A DNA stretch of 64,000 nt, taken from Oegoconia quadripuncta. Taxonomy: Eukaryota > Arthropoda > Insecta > Lepidoptera > Autostichidae. The stretch is from contig OX438747.1 in the NCBI GenBank assembly GCA_949316235.1, forward strand, positions 29,578,618-29,642,617, in the 5' to 3' direction. Position numbers and translations under genes: made by a program. This document shows, one piece after another, positions 22,069 to 33,581 of this stretch. Numbering within the stretch: position 1 is the first letter of the stretch; every line of letters starts with the position of its first letter. The notes beneath the pieces are model-generated. The model was not told the origin of the DNA. It worked only from the letters and a program-made list of their open reading frames with translations, and made no database searches.

Positions 22069-23054
22069 TATATATTTATAAGGTACTTAAGTATGTATTG
22101 TATTGAAATAGGCGGTCATATTTTGTCTAAGGCTTTCATGAGAGGATTTGAAATGTTGTTATGAATAAACGAACTGAATAGTTTTCATAAGCTTGTGGTG
22201 ATCTATGGTTTCCACTGTCATTTTGCTTACCTAGGTATAACACTCGACCTTGCGACAATCTTCAAGGCGTTATAAAATTATATATACGACACCAGCCTAA
22301 CATATAGTAATTTGCGGCACGCGAACGGTCCTGAGGTACCTATGTAATTGCAGACACGTGTGTGAGCCCTTAATAACTGATGGAGTTGTCATTTGTAGCG
22401 ATTTACGTATGTTTCACGCTAACTAGATGTCAACGCTTAATCCTCTGGAACTATTTAAAACCCCGACGGTAAAAGAGGGGTGTTTGAAGTTTGTAGTCAA
22501 TGTAACAGACAAGCTTTGTTGCCCCAAGACGTCGGGACGGATTCGAAAATTTTTACACGCAATTCTTTTTTCATATTACAAACGCAAAATAAATTAATAC
22601 ACAAATAACTAGTTAATCATATTAATTAATTAATAGATAATAAGTATTTAAAAACCAAAAACCCGACAGCATGTTTTATATTTTGCGGACGCCATGTTGG
22701 ATTTTTTACCATAAAATGTATTCTATGACACTCCGGGTACCAAGATATAATAGTGTACCGAATTACACTACCCCGGAAAACCTTTGACCGAAGAACGATT
22801 GATCATAAACGGAATTTATTGCGTAGTTAGTTCATCATTAAAATTTTTAATAACAACAAACTCCGCAATGTACTCCGTTTTCGACCAATCGTTAAATTAA
22901 ATAAAGTAGACTATATGTTAAGCCAGGTCCTAATCTGTCTACCTACCAAATTTCAATTAAATCTGACCAGCTGTTTAGGCCTGAGGAGATAAAAAACATA
23001 AACTTTCGCATTATAATATTAGTTGGGATTAGGATTAGTTGTAATAGATATATT
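22069..23054. other. Intron 1, mixed
   Basis: Contains a dispersed repeat (CCAAAAACCCGACAGCAT, CGCCATGTTGGATTTTTTAC at 22655-22725) that recurs at 26212-26270. Nothing coding seen. Confidence 0.5.
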
Positions 23055-24341
23055 AGGTCCTTACCTATGAAATTGGCGTTTTGTATGAATAATTTCATTA
23101 AGTCTGTTTTCTCCATACAAACATTTTTGATTTTTTTTTTGGAAACGGCAAATCCAAATTTAGCTAAACTTTGTGTGTATTATCGGATAACATTAAGTTA
23201 AGTATAGGCAGCGTTAATTTTTAAAAGTAACCGCTTTATAAAAGTTTCAGGGAATCTAACAAATGATTATGGGAAGCACATGAAAAGAGCTTTGTTCAAA
23301 TTTTTTTTATTATGTGATTTAGCCCAGAACTTAAAAAATATTTCATGTGAAACCTTGAAATAATATTCCATTTTCCAAATATAAAACAAATTTGGATATA
23401 GCTTTGTAAATCGCAGGAATTGGTACATATGATTAACGAAGAAAAAAAACTCCAATTTCATAGGTAAAGACCCAATATTATTTTGAGTGTCTGCACCGTC
23501 TATTTTCATTTCATAGGGTATCCCCTTAACAATTCTTATTACTTGGTTTAACAAAGATTTTTTATAGTCACGCCACTTTCGCCAGCTCGTGTCTTCATGG
23601 GTTAAGTTGAAGCTACTCATCATAAGAAACGTTAAGTCGTAACAGTTAGGTGTTTGCTTGAACACAAAAAAAGGTGGAAATTTCAAATATCTCAAATAGT
23701 GCTGATTCATGTAGTTGTTAGGTGGGCGCGTTTCCAATTGGTAGCGTTACAAGTATTCGACGTGCTATGACGATTATAGACAGCAGATTGCGCTCTATAC
23801 AGGCAGAAAGACAGTGCCTACCCTTGAAAATTGTAGGCTTTCCTCGAAATGTATTGTTGAAATTATCAATCAGTGAATTGCACTCTGAGTATTCGCGTAC
23901 CTATATAATATTTTTTGTGTTCTGGATCATAATATTGGGTCTTTAAAATTGGTGTTTTTTTTCTTCGTCAATCATATGTAGCAATTCCTCCGATTTTCAA
24001 AGCTATATCCAAATTTGTTTTTTATTTGGAAAATGGAATATTATCTCAAGGTTTCACATGAAATACATTTTTAATTTGTGGGTTAAACCACAGAAAAAAA
24101 AAATTAACAGAGCTCTTTTCATAATATTAATCTAATCATTTCTTAGATTCGCTGAAAGTTTTATAAAGCGGCTACTTTTAAAAATTAACGCTGCCTATAC
24201 TTAAATTAATGTTATCCGATAATACACACAAAGTTTAGCTAAATTTGGATTTGCCGTTCCCCAAAAAAAATCAAAAATGTTTGTATGGAGAAAACAGTCT
24301 TAATGAAATTCTTCACACAAAACGCCAATTTGACAAATCAT
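23055..24341. mobile_element. Two inverted MITE family 1 copies around an unidentified 456-bp segment
   Basis: Copy A runs 23055-23478 forward and copy B 23934-24341 in reverse. Between them (23479-23933) lies non-MITE sequence. A minus-strand frame (23737 to 23267) reads MNQHYLRYLKFPPFFVFK and THEDTSWRKWRDYKKSL across it and then runs into copy A. I do not recognise this peptide. Either two independent insertions flank old sequence, or the whole 1.3 kb moved as one larger element. Confidence 0.6.
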
Positions 24342-24535
24342 TCACTCTCATAAAGTGGTTCATACATGTTCTGGGTACTTTTGCTTGACTTGACGTCCCC
24401 GGTTTGATCATGCGGCACGTTCGCCGTGGTCTTCCCCTAGCTAACACTACCATCTACATTCGCATCGTATATCTCTTTCGTTAGTCTTCTTTCATTCATC
24501 CTCTCCACATGTCAAAACCATCCCAGCATACCTTT
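24342..24535 (-). mobile_element. LINE C-terminal fragment, reverse
   Basis: Reverse complement of the 25021 family (TTCGTTAGTCTTCTTTCATT, CATCCTCTCCACATGTCAAA), lying back to back with the 25021 copy 500 bp away. Confidence 0.7.
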
Positions 24536-25020
24536 TTCCATCCTTGCATCTTCTTTGACACTATTCCTGATTCTATCTTTCAAAGTCTCATTTCCAAATT
24601 TTACTTTCATTCTTCTTCTGCCATACACTCATTTGCCTGCATTCACTCCAGTAAATCAGTATTCCAACCAATTCAAGAATTTGCAAAACAGAACTCCATC
24701 TCAAGTCTTTCATTTGGGAAACTTACAATACTTACTTAGTAAAGTAGCTCTGTAGCTTCTACTAGCTGGATACTAATAAAAATGCCAAGTATGATCCAAC
24801 CTCATAGCCGCCAGATTAAAAAATAAACGTGTAACGAAAAAAAATAATTAAAAAGCTGCTTTCTTCTAATTCGCGGAGCAATAAATCGATTGACACTAGC
24901 GAGACGGAATTATATAAACTTACAACTTCATAGCAATTAATATTGGTCCTAATGCTGTATGTATGAGTAAGGTGAAATCGATATTGGTTATTAAGTATAC
25001 AACTCGATTTAATTTGGGTC

Positions 25021-25395
25021 AGGGTAATAGTCAGGAATAGTGAAATTAGGGAGTTAAGCAGTGTGAATGAAGACGTAGTGACAAAGATTGAAAAAGGTAT
25101 GCTGAGATGGTTTGGACATGTGGAGAGGATGAATGAAAGAAGACTTACGAAAGAGATATACAAAGCGAATGTGGATGGTAGTATTGGTATGGGAAGACCA
25201 CGGCGAACGTACCATGATCAAATCGGGGACGTCTTAAAGAAAGGCCAAGTCAAGAGTACCCTAAACCGACGAGCATGTATGAACAACATAATGAGAGTGA
25301 AGGAAGCAGAAGAGGTGTGTCAGGATCGTAGCAAGTGGAAGTCTGTGGTCTCTGCCTACCGCTACAGGAGACAGGCGTGACATTATGTATATATG
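25021..25395 (+). mobile_element. LINE C-terminal fragment ([10 protein letters not shown] type)
   Basis: An open frame of 105 codons, [20 protein letters not shown], then [36 protein letters not shown] and [20 protein letters not shown], a family of LINE endings widespread in Lepidoptera. Relatives: 24342-24535 (reverse), 55985-56345, 62470-62700, 51366-51425. No reverse transcriptase core remains. Confidence 0.8.
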
Positions 25396-25424
25396 TATGC
25401 AGAGTAATAGTCAAAGTCAAAAAC

Positions 25425-25905
25425 GCATTAAATTGTGGGTATTCTTAAAATACCCTGTGTGGGTATTCTTAAAATAGTCTAGATTTTACATTTTTTAAGC
25501 TGCTGCTTATTATGCAATTTTCCCCTGAGAAGAACAAGCAAGAAACTTGAGGGGTTGCTCTTTTAAAAACTGACTTTTATGTTACGAAAAAGTTTTTATA
25601 TTTCATTATTAATTGTTAAATAGCCTGGCATGCGAACGAGCTGGTTATATCCAGGGATGATTACCATCTAAATAGTCTGATATTTTATAATATGCTTTCT
25701 TAATAAGTTTCTGTTTTATAGTATCTTTAAATGTATTGAAAGGAAGATTTTGTATATCAACAGGAACCTTAAAGAAAAAGCGAAATCCTTTGAATGGATT
25801 ACTGATTTTGCGGTGGCGATTTAAGTTGAGAGGATTTACACAAACTTTCAAGTCAAAATTTTTCGAAATGACTAAACCGATTCCTATGAAACTGTATACG
25901 CATAA
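25425..25905 (-). mobile_element. LINE 3' fragment, reverse
   Basis: A minus-strand frame (25851-25645) reads NPFKGFRFFFKVPVDIQNLP and FNTFKDTIKQKLIKKAYYKI, then SDYLDGNHPW, the end of a CR1/Jockey-type reverse transcriptase. The 3' part at 25425-25600 has the shared GAAGAACAAGCAAGAAACTT. Confidence 0.75.
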
Positions 25906-26789
25906 AGCACGTGCATAGATCTAAAAAGTTAGTAGAGAATATTTTCGAAAAAGAGTATTGAACTACCGAATTAGTGCGATTTTGGATTTATATAGTAATA
26001 GAAAAAGTGCAATATATTCTTTTAAATTCGATATTTTGTAAAAGTTTCCTACTATTTAGATCTATGTATTTGCTTAAGTAAAGTTGCATTAGAATCGGTC
26101 AATTTATTTGGACATCCAATTAAGTGGAGGCGGAGATATACATTCCTCCATCACTTTTTAATGTGATAAAGTATATAGGTTACCATTAACAATAACTAAT
26201 TCGGAGATTAAAAGCCAAAAACCCGACAGCATATTTAACGGGCGCCATGTTAGATCTTTCACCATAAAATAAACGAATGAAAATAAGACATTTAATTCAG
26301 TCCTTTGATCATTCAGTACTGAAACATGCTTAGTCTTTGATTAACGGTGATAAAAAAAAATTGAACATTACTCCCATTTCAAACAAATGTTACCATATCC
26401 GAGCGCTCGCCAAATATTTGCTTTCAAATTTCGAACGTTTTTATTTTTTCAAATCGCTACCGCTCCCATTCACGCGTGCCATTGTCCAAATAGACACAGG
26501 CTGTTGACTATGTGTGGACGGTTTTACAAGTGGTCAGCCAATAAATGGATTTTCACCGCTGCACGGGCTGGTTTACAGAAACCGTTTTAGTTCGATATGA
26601 GTGTTTGTATGCTTTTTCTTTATTTTCTAAGGTGCATATGTGTGTTAATGCTAATTAAATTGCCACTCGTTTGTTTCGGAGAATTGTGAGATTCTATTTT
26701 TGAATATGAATTATTTTTTTCTCTCGCAATGATTTTTTTTTGTTTATGTGCAACAATATTGGAAGGCAAAGGATTCGAGTATATGCCAG

Positions 26790-26997
26790 GCTGTATAGCC
26801 TAGTCTTCTGTAGTATTCTTCAGATTTTGGCGGCTTCTTGTGCCGATTTACACTTCCCTTCACTTGTACACCATCACTGACTTTTGGTGCACAACATTTT
26901 GCCATTATTAAGCTTAAAAACTCAGAATGCACAAATTATAAAATAAAAAACAAAAATGCAAAATTGCTCGCTATATTCCCGCGAAAAAGCCTCTGAC
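26790..26997 (-). mobile_element. Retroposon G, truncated and diverged
   Basis: Contains TTTTGGCGGCTTCTTGTG, ACTTGTACACCATCACTGAC and CCCGCGAAAAAGCC. On the minus strand the relic frame is longer here (LIMAKCCAPKVSDGVQVKGS), which suggests an older variant. Confidence 0.6.
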
Positions 26998-27034
26998 AAT
27001 GATGTCGATTCGTTTGGCACATGCTTAGAACTTA

Positions 27035-27362
27035 GGCCCGTTTTAATAAATCAATCTCAATACAAGTCTTGAGGCTGTATAAACTGAGATGCGTCTTAAG
27101 CAGTTGACGCTATCTCAAGCTCCATGTTAATTTATAAACCAATCTTGAGGTCTACTCAGCTGAGATCACTTCTCAAGTATTCGCCTCAGCGGCGAATGAA
27201 TGATAGTCTTGAGTTGCGTTTATTAATACGCGCACCTCTCAAGTGAGTACTGCTTGAGTATACACGTGCTTTTCAGGTCTCAAGTTAGGTTTATTAATCC
27301 ACACGTTTACTTGAGACCGATCCCAAAACTGTTCTCAATCTTGAGAATGGTTTAAACGGGCC
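27035..27362 (+). mobile_element. PIF/Harbinger-like MITE with TTA target duplication
   Basis: Same family as 20317. Left end GGCCCGTTTTAATAAA, right end TTTAAACGGGCC with a small internal loss; flanking TTA duplicated. Intron 1. Confidence 0.85.
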
Positions 27363-27497
27363 TTAGATTGACATGTCACTTCGTTCAGAAATTATTGCCT
27401 CAAAGATTTAAGTAATCAAAAAAATTATACTAACCTAAATTATTCAGTTATCCTTTGAATAAATTCAATAGGCTCATATCGAGTAGCGCTGTAAATT

Positions 27498-27830
27498 AGT
27501 CAAAATCAAATCAAAATCAAAATTAAAATGCTTTATTTTGTAGGTACACGGGTACACTTAAAATAGTCATATTTTACATTTTTAAAGCTACTGCTTGTTC
27601 AAAAGGCAATTTTCCCCTGAGCACAAGCAAGAAACTAGAGAGGTCGCTCTTTTAAAAGAAGATTTTTGTATTACAAAATTATTATTTTATATTATAATAT
27701 TTCATTATTAATTGTGAAATAGCCTGGTTATGCGAACGGGCTGGTTATGTCCATGATTGTTTATCATCTAAATAATCTGATATTTTATAATATGCTTTCT
27801 TAACAAGTTTCTGTTTTATAGGACTTATTT
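27498..27830 (-). mobile_element. LINE 3' fragment, reverse
   Basis: Begins with the CAAAATCAAATCAAAATCAA tail and continues through TTTTGTAGGTACACGGGTAC and CATCTAAATAATCTGATATT, as in the 25425 copy. Confidence 0.7.
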
Positions 27831-27921
27831 ACTATAGTCTAGGACTTATTGTTAGTTTATAGGTAATATTAGGATGAATTTGAATTGTTGTAATTCCCAT
27901 TAACTGGTGACGTGACATTTG

Positions 27922-28078
27922 ATTACGAACAACTTTCCCGAAGCAACCACATTCGATTCGACCAAAAAATACATCCCATACAAAGTAAACCGTTCTGAAA
28001 CCTACTTTAGTATGGAAGTCGAACAATTTTCGGCTGTAATCGGTTATGGCTCCTAGTGGGATGTTGTTCGTAATCAGT
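27922..28078. mobile_element. Short MITE family 3 (about 160 bp)
   Basis: Inverted ends TGATTACGAACAAC and GTTGTTCGTAATCA flank a body containing two further partly mirrored blocks (AAGTAAACCGTTCTG, ATGGAAGTCGAACAATTTTC). Related copies are at 9286-9425 (right end lost) and 32664-32803. Confidence 0.65.
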
Positions 28079-28309
28079 GAGGAATTACATGAATTAAATT
28101 ACACTCTTTCGGTATAAATTTTGTAAGACAGGGTCTAATTAAGTGACATAGAGCTGTAGGTATATTACACATGAATTTTCCTACTAAACCTCAATCACAC
28201 CTGATGTTAAGTGAATATAAGGTCGAAGGTGGAAGCGTACTGACCAGGGGAACCCGTAAAATAAAATAAAAAATAATTTACTTTCAAGTACTTACGCAAA
28301 GAGAAAAAT

Positions 28310-28500
28310 CGTCACGACTTTCCTTTTTTATGATTAACTGGTTACGCGTTTGACCACAATCTCACCTGATGGAAAGTGACGATGTGGCCGAAGATGAAGC
28401 AGGCGATCTCAGTAGACCTGCTCTTGAAGATCCCAAAATTGTATGATTCAGCAAAGACTGACGCCGGAAGAGAGTTCCATGCCTTGGCTGTTCCGAATTC
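28310..28500 (-). mobile_element. LINE C-terminal fragment, reverse
   Basis: GGAACAGCCAAGGCATGGAA and TTTGACCACAATCTCACCTG on opposite strands mark the same family as 4441. 5'-truncated at TTCCGAATTC. Confidence 0.7.
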
Positions 28501-29325
28501 CTACCAAAAATTCAATTTAGTTTCATTAGAGTGTTTCAAAAATATCTTCAACTAACTTCTAGTCTTATGTATCGTATGCATATAGAGATTCATTGAAATC
28601 CATTCATTAGTTCGAAAGAATTTGAGCTTTAAAGCATTATCAAATAACGGACTAAATTAACATGGAATTATTTAACTTTACTGAAAACTAAATTACAAAA
28701 CTGAACGCCTAACCTGTTACATTGCAAATTCCATAGACAAAGTAAAATGGGCCTACAGTTGCTTTCGAATATTGGCGCGAAATCAAATACGGCGACTTTC
28801 CACGGGCAAATATTAATTAAACAAACAACCACATGTATTTCAACGGTAAATTATGGATGTATTTTCGATTTTTACGACCAAAACACGTTTCTAGCAAACA
28901 CATGTGAATTTTCACTGCTACTATCAAAAAATTTTAGGTGACATTTTTTCTAGGCTGAACGCGAGTAGTGTCGCAGCCTGTGGAACTTTTTAATTAGTGT
29001 TGCCATTGCGGTTTAGTTTACGACGTCGATAGAGGTGTAATTTATCAATCCGAAGTGTATTCAAATTACAATTTTTTTAACCGATCAGAGCCACTTCCTC
29101 ATCAAAAGTCCGCACGAGATTCACTGAAGGTAAACGGCCTGACTACCTGACTAGCTACCTTAGACCGCAGACAAATTACCGGCGGTACCAGGGTAACATA
29201 AGCGAGCAGAGCCACCTCCTTTTACAATGGAGCTTACATCTCCGCGCGAACGAATCGATGTTGGGTACAGAACATGCCCACATCAAAGCATCGGGCTCCT
29301 CGCAGTGATCCGCAGCGTTCCCACA
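28501..29325 (+). other. Unique block upstream of exon 2, possible non-coding first exon
   Basis: A non-repetitive 800 bp ends near an exon-like donor, CACTGAAG|GTAAAC (donor at 29128). If a promoter lies here, an untranslated exon could join exon 2, with translation from the Met codons at 29753 or 29762. Speculative; no core promoter motif found. Confidence 0.25.
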
Positions 29326-29642
29326 CCGCCTCCGTGGCTCAATGTAAACAACGTTGGGTTTACTATTCGGTGGTCGCGGGTTCGATCCCCAACGGGGTAC
29401 ATGTTTGGTTGGTGGTAGGGCATTGTAAATGTCCGCCTGGCTAGCTACCACCATCTTATCTAAATCTGCCGCCAAACAGCAATGCTAATAGCATTGTTGT
29501 GTTCCGGTTGTCAGAGATAAGATAGCCAGTCCCCCAAATGTGTTGGGGTTTCCGGGTCAGTACGCTTCCACCTTCGACCTCATCTTCACTTAACATCAGG
29601 TGTGATTGAGGTCAAGTACCAAACCGTTGTGCATAAAAAAAC
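29326..29642 (+). mobile_element. SINE family C upstream of exon 2
   Basis: Full copy (ACCGCCTCCGTGGCTCAATG...GTGCATAAAAAA). Its end lies about 105 bp before the exon 2 acceptor. Confidence 0.85.
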
Positions 29643-29746
29643 CACCCTATTTTCTGACTCTTGACAAATGAAAGTTAGACTTCTGCACCGAAAATCATAC
29701 GAACTAATTGACAATAATATAAATGATTATTCTCATTTACTTCCAG

Positions 29747-29871
29747 TCGCTGATGCGTTCTATGTCCGTGGAACAGCGCTGGCAGGACCTGGCGTCGTTA
29801 TTGACCATCCCTCCTCCCCCGCCGGACCAGTACCACCACCAGTACCATCACCAGCATCCGCACAACATCAG
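29747..29871 (+). CDS. cnc: cnc exon 2, QRWQDL motif exon
   Basis: Acceptor TTCCAG ends at 29746; donor CAG|GTAAAC begins at 29872. The frame begins SLMRSMSVEQRWQDLASLL, a motif found in insect CNC and vertebrate NRF1/NRF2 N-terminal halves, then a proline run and a His/Gln/Tyr-rich stretch (QYHHQYHHQHPHN). Length is 125 nt, phase 0 in and two bases (AG) carried out. The longer open frame across this region (29668-30036) is a different frame and is not the gene. Residues 9-49 of the long path. Probably part of the N-terminal activation region; absent from the isoform that starts at 42896. Confidence 0.93.
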
Positions 29872-30345
29872 GTAAACATCAGATTTTTCCACTACAATAT
29901 TGCTGCTATTTTGGCAACAAATACCAATATAACAAATCAACTCAAATCAAATACCCTTTATTGCACAATTAACAAAAGCTACATGAAGAATACAGCGTAC
30001 ATCATTAATCGCACAAAAAGGCGGCCTTATCGCTAACAGCGATCTCTTCCAGGCAAACCTTAGGGTAAAGATACAAGCTACCAGTAGGTGAGGTTTGCAC
30101 TAATAGTAGCAATACGGGTGTATTTTATAGTTGGTAAAAAATATAACGTAAAGATAAAAATACATAAACTAAGCCTACAAACTATAACTAGATAATTTAA
30201 CTACACTTAAACTTATAATATATTATTGACTACATAACACACACAAATTTATATATATAGATACATATATATCAAATATATAATATTAAAGATATAAAAA
30301 AAAATTAAATAAATAAAAATACATGCCATTTGCCAATATATTATT

Positions 30346-30753
30346 ATGATTGGCATCATTGGAGCCACCTTGGAACCCTGGTGCTTGGGGCGCACCTTGG
30401 TATGGGACGCCACTTGTGCGTACACTTTGGCACCGTCCCATATACAAGGAACTGCGCAAAGAGCTGGAACCGCGGCTGAACAAGCTCAAAGTAACAAGCG
30501 CCGTAAATATGCGTCAATCTCTATAAACCACGAGTTTGCGGCGCTTGCAGTGGAGACTTTAGGCCCGTGGTCTTCTGACACGAAACAATTTGTAAAGGAT
30601 TTATCCGTGAGACTGGTCCACGCCTCTGGAGATGTGAGAGCTGGTGCCTACTTTGCTCAGCAGCTGAGCTTATGCATTCAGCAGGGCAATAGCGCTAGCG
30701 TACTAGGTACTATGGCTCACGGAAGCGAGTTGGACGGCGTATTTTTTCTATAA
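30346..30753 (+). mobile_element. Retroelement C-terminal relic (VETLGPWSSD domain)
   Basis: One open frame reads LGRTLVWDATCAYTLAPSHI, AAEQAQSNKRRKYASISIN, FAALAVETLGPWSSDTKQFV and SLCIQQGNSASVLGTMAHGS. This matches the endings of a non-LTR retrotransposon polyprotein seen as orphan fragments in many invertebrate genomes (recalled, not searched). It has no reverse transcriptase domain. It sits in intron 2 and is uninterrupted for 136 codons. Shorter relatives: 34868-35050 (LFAPFGVETLEPWGPGAHTL) and about 48177-48200. Confidence 0.6.
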
Positions 30754-31073
30754 GATATTTTTAATTGTGTTTTATAAATTTGCTGTTTCATGTACATACT
30801 TAATAAAAGATCAACTATTGGCATCCATACAATATCAGTAATCATCAGATCCTAATAGTAGATTATTCAACTGTCATTTTCACTAAAGGCGAAGGCACTA
30901 TGTAGACTGACGATTTCCATAACAAAAAGCTGCAGTTGAAGGAGATAGCAATAAACTTTATTACTACTGAAGTTGAGATAATGAATTTTGTTCATTTTGA
31001 TTCTTTTACCGCGGGTACGGCTTTGGATATTTGGATTGGTTCCTCGAAGAACGGATATTACGGACTAACGGAT

Positions 31074-31410
31074 AACCGCCTTCGTGGCTCAATGTAAATA
31101 ACACAGGGTTTACGATTCGGAGGTCGCGGGTTTGATCCCCAGCGGGGTACATGTTTAAGTACTCGGTTTGGTTGGTGGTAGAGCATTTTGAATGCCCGCC
31201 TGGCTAGCTACCACCATCTTATCTTAATCTGCCGCCTAGCTGCAATGTTAATAGCATTGTTGTGTTCCGGTTGTCAGAGATAAGATAGCCAGTCCCCCAA
31301 ATGTGTTGGGGTTTCCGGGTCAGTACGCTTCCACCTTCGACCTCATCTTCACTTAACATCAGGTGTGATTGAGGTCAAGTACCAACCCGTTATGCATAAA
31401 AAAAAAGAAA
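31074..31410 (+). mobile_element. SINE family C in intron 2
   Basis: Full copy with B box GGTTTGATCCCC, ending AACCCGTTATGCATAAAAAA. Confidence 0.85.
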
Positions 31411-31571
31411 TATTGATGGGTAGAGACATTGACTATGTCCTGGATTAACATTGCCTCATTGGACATGTTGATACCCTGAACATTTTTATACTACATTAAC
31501 CTGAAAGATTTGGAAATTATGCAATTAAAATACTTAAATTTACAGTAAATGATGTTGTTTCTAATCTGCAG

Positions 31572-31660
31572 TGCTCATGGCGCAGCTGGCGGCTACGCCC
31601 CGAACTACCACCACCATGGCCCTATGCCTCCAGTGCCGGAGAAACACCCCGACGCTTATG
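31572..31660 (+). CDS. cnc: cnc exon 3, Gly/His/Pro-rich linker
   Basis: Acceptor CTGCAG ends at 31571 and donor ATG|GTAAGT begins at 31661. The carried AG plus the first T makes serine, then AHGAAGGYAPNYHHHGPM and a short acidic end with VPEKHPDAY. One base is carried out. Low complexity and His-rich, as is usual for CNC linkers, so identity rests on phase continuity between exons 2 and 4 and on the strong splice sites. Residues about 50-79. Confidence 0.85.
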
Positions 31661-31709
31661 GTAAGTCTATACTCTGCTTACCCTCACCTGGTTATAAATT
31701 AAGCTGGTC

Positions 31710-32530
31710 TACATAGAGTCACGTAGAGCACCGTGCTCGCTCCGTTATGCTGTCTTGGTACCGGCGGTGATTAGTCTCGAGGCCCATAATCTCACATAGG
31801 CCTTCTGAAGATGCCCTACATGGTTGATGATAAGGTGACTCTCACTTGGTTATGTTAGCCTGGTACTGGCGGTAATTAGTCGCCTTATCTTCAGTATCGC
31901 CATTTAGTAACACTGTTGATGAGAACTTGACTCTCGATCTGTTATGTTACTCTAGTACCGGTGATAATAATATCCGGGTCCAAGGCAGAAATAGAGTCAC
32001 GTAGGGCTCCAACTTCCTTTTGTAAAAGTCGTGCCGATTACCACTGTTGATTAGGAAGTGACTTTCGCTTGTTTATGTTGGCCTGGTACCCGGAGGAAAG
32101 TCTGGGGTCCAAGGCAGCAATAGAGTCACGTAGGGCTCCACCTTCCTTTAGTAAAAGTCGTGCAGGTTACCACTGTCGATTAGGAAGTGACTTTCGCTTG
32201 TTTATGTTGGCCTGGTACCCGAGGAAAGTCTGGGGTCCAAGGCAGCAATAGAGTCACGTAGGGCTCCAACTTCCTTTAGTAGGAGTCGTGCAGGGTACCA
32301 CTGTTGATTAGGAAGTGACTTTCACTTGTTTATGTTGGCCTGGTACCCGGAGGAAAGTCTGGGGTCCAAGGCAGCAATAGAGTCACGTAGGGCTCCAACT
32401 TCCTTTAGTAGGAGTCGTGCAGGGTACCACTGTTGATTAGGAAGTGACTTTCAGTTGTTTATGTTGGCCTGGTACCTGGAGGAAAGTCTGGGGTCCAAGG
32501 TAGCAATGGAGTTACGTAGGGCACCATTAC
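31710..32530 (+). repeat. 129-bp tandem repeat in cnc intron 3
   Basis: About six copies; AGAGTCACGTAGGGCTCC recurs at about 31994, 32123, 32251, 32380 and (mutated) 32509. A degenerate first unit at 31716 sits 55 bp after the exon 3 donor. Central copies are nearly identical; the outer ones diverge. Each unit holds TCACGTAG and GGCCTGGTACC. Confidence 0.9.
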
Positions 32531-32663
32531 CTTCTGTAGCCGACGGTCAGGCTACCCCTATTGTGTTTGGCTTACATGAGTTGCAATGGGCGAGGGCGGA
32601 AGCTGCATGACAAATTTTTTTACAGAGTGTTTTTTAATTCCTGTTTACTCGAGGCTCTACTCC

Positions 32664-32803
32664 TTATTACGAGCAGCTTTCCACTTGGAACCATAGCGGA
32701 ATTCAGCCGAAAATGGTTGGACTTTTGTATGGATTAACGATTTTTTTTTATCGAATTCCACTAAAGTTCCTTGGAGAAGTTGTTCGTGATCACGAGTAGC
32801 GTC
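32664..32803. mobile_element. MITE family 3, diverged
   Basis: Ends CTACTCCTTATTACGAGCAG and GTTGTTCGTGATCACGAGTAG are imperfect inverted repeats of the 27922 family. Lies just after the 129-bp tandem array in intron 3. Confidence 0.5.
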
Positions 32804-33581
32804 ATCAGTTAAAAGATAAACTTGCAGGTCACATAAGTCGCCTCCACAAAGTCAGTAATTCATTCAAAGGGTAAATACTGTCGACTTTCTTGCTTGTTCT
32901 TCTCAGGGGAAAATTGTCTTTTGAACAAGCAGTAGATTTAAAAATGTAAAATCTGACTATTTTAAGTGTAGCCTGTGTACTTACAAAATAAAGCATTTTT
33001 ATTTGATTTGAATGAGAATTACACTAATTCAAATTCACGCTGTATAGTCTATGCTTTGTTGAACGTCTTTAAATGGATGTATTGATTAATTTTTCACCAT
33101 TAATGTTGGTCTACTGCTCAAGATAGGCCACCTCATAAATTACCAGCACTAGTATAATGACAGATGCGAAAAACGTTTATGTCGCACGAGGTATATCCTG
33201 GTCATTCGCTTAGACGAAATATACAACTAACCCACTCTCACTGCTTCGTTGCTACGATTAAAATCAAAAATATTTTATTCAATGTAGGATACAAAAATAT
33301 CACTTATTGAAAGTCAACATGATATTTTTTTTAACTACATCGCTTGGTGTTATGGTCAGGGAAAAAAAGCGACAAGAAACTCCGCAACAACACATCTTTT
33401 CAATTAGTTTCCATCTTTACAATAATATTACATTTTATATTACATATTACAAAACAATAGCAATTAACATAACGACCAGCTAACACCGGACCTCCTTATC
33501 GCCTAAATAATCATCTATTCTGTAATAACCCTTAATTAATTAATTATTTTTTATTTATTTATAAAATTAATGTTTATCCAG

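Noticed and set aside
29668..30036. 122-codon frame across exon 2
   Set aside because: Different frame from the conserved QRWQDL reading; a shadow of the exon.
31710..32530. CRISPR-like array (regular direct repeats)
   Set aside because: Units are contiguous with no unique spacers, and the locus is eukaryotic intron.
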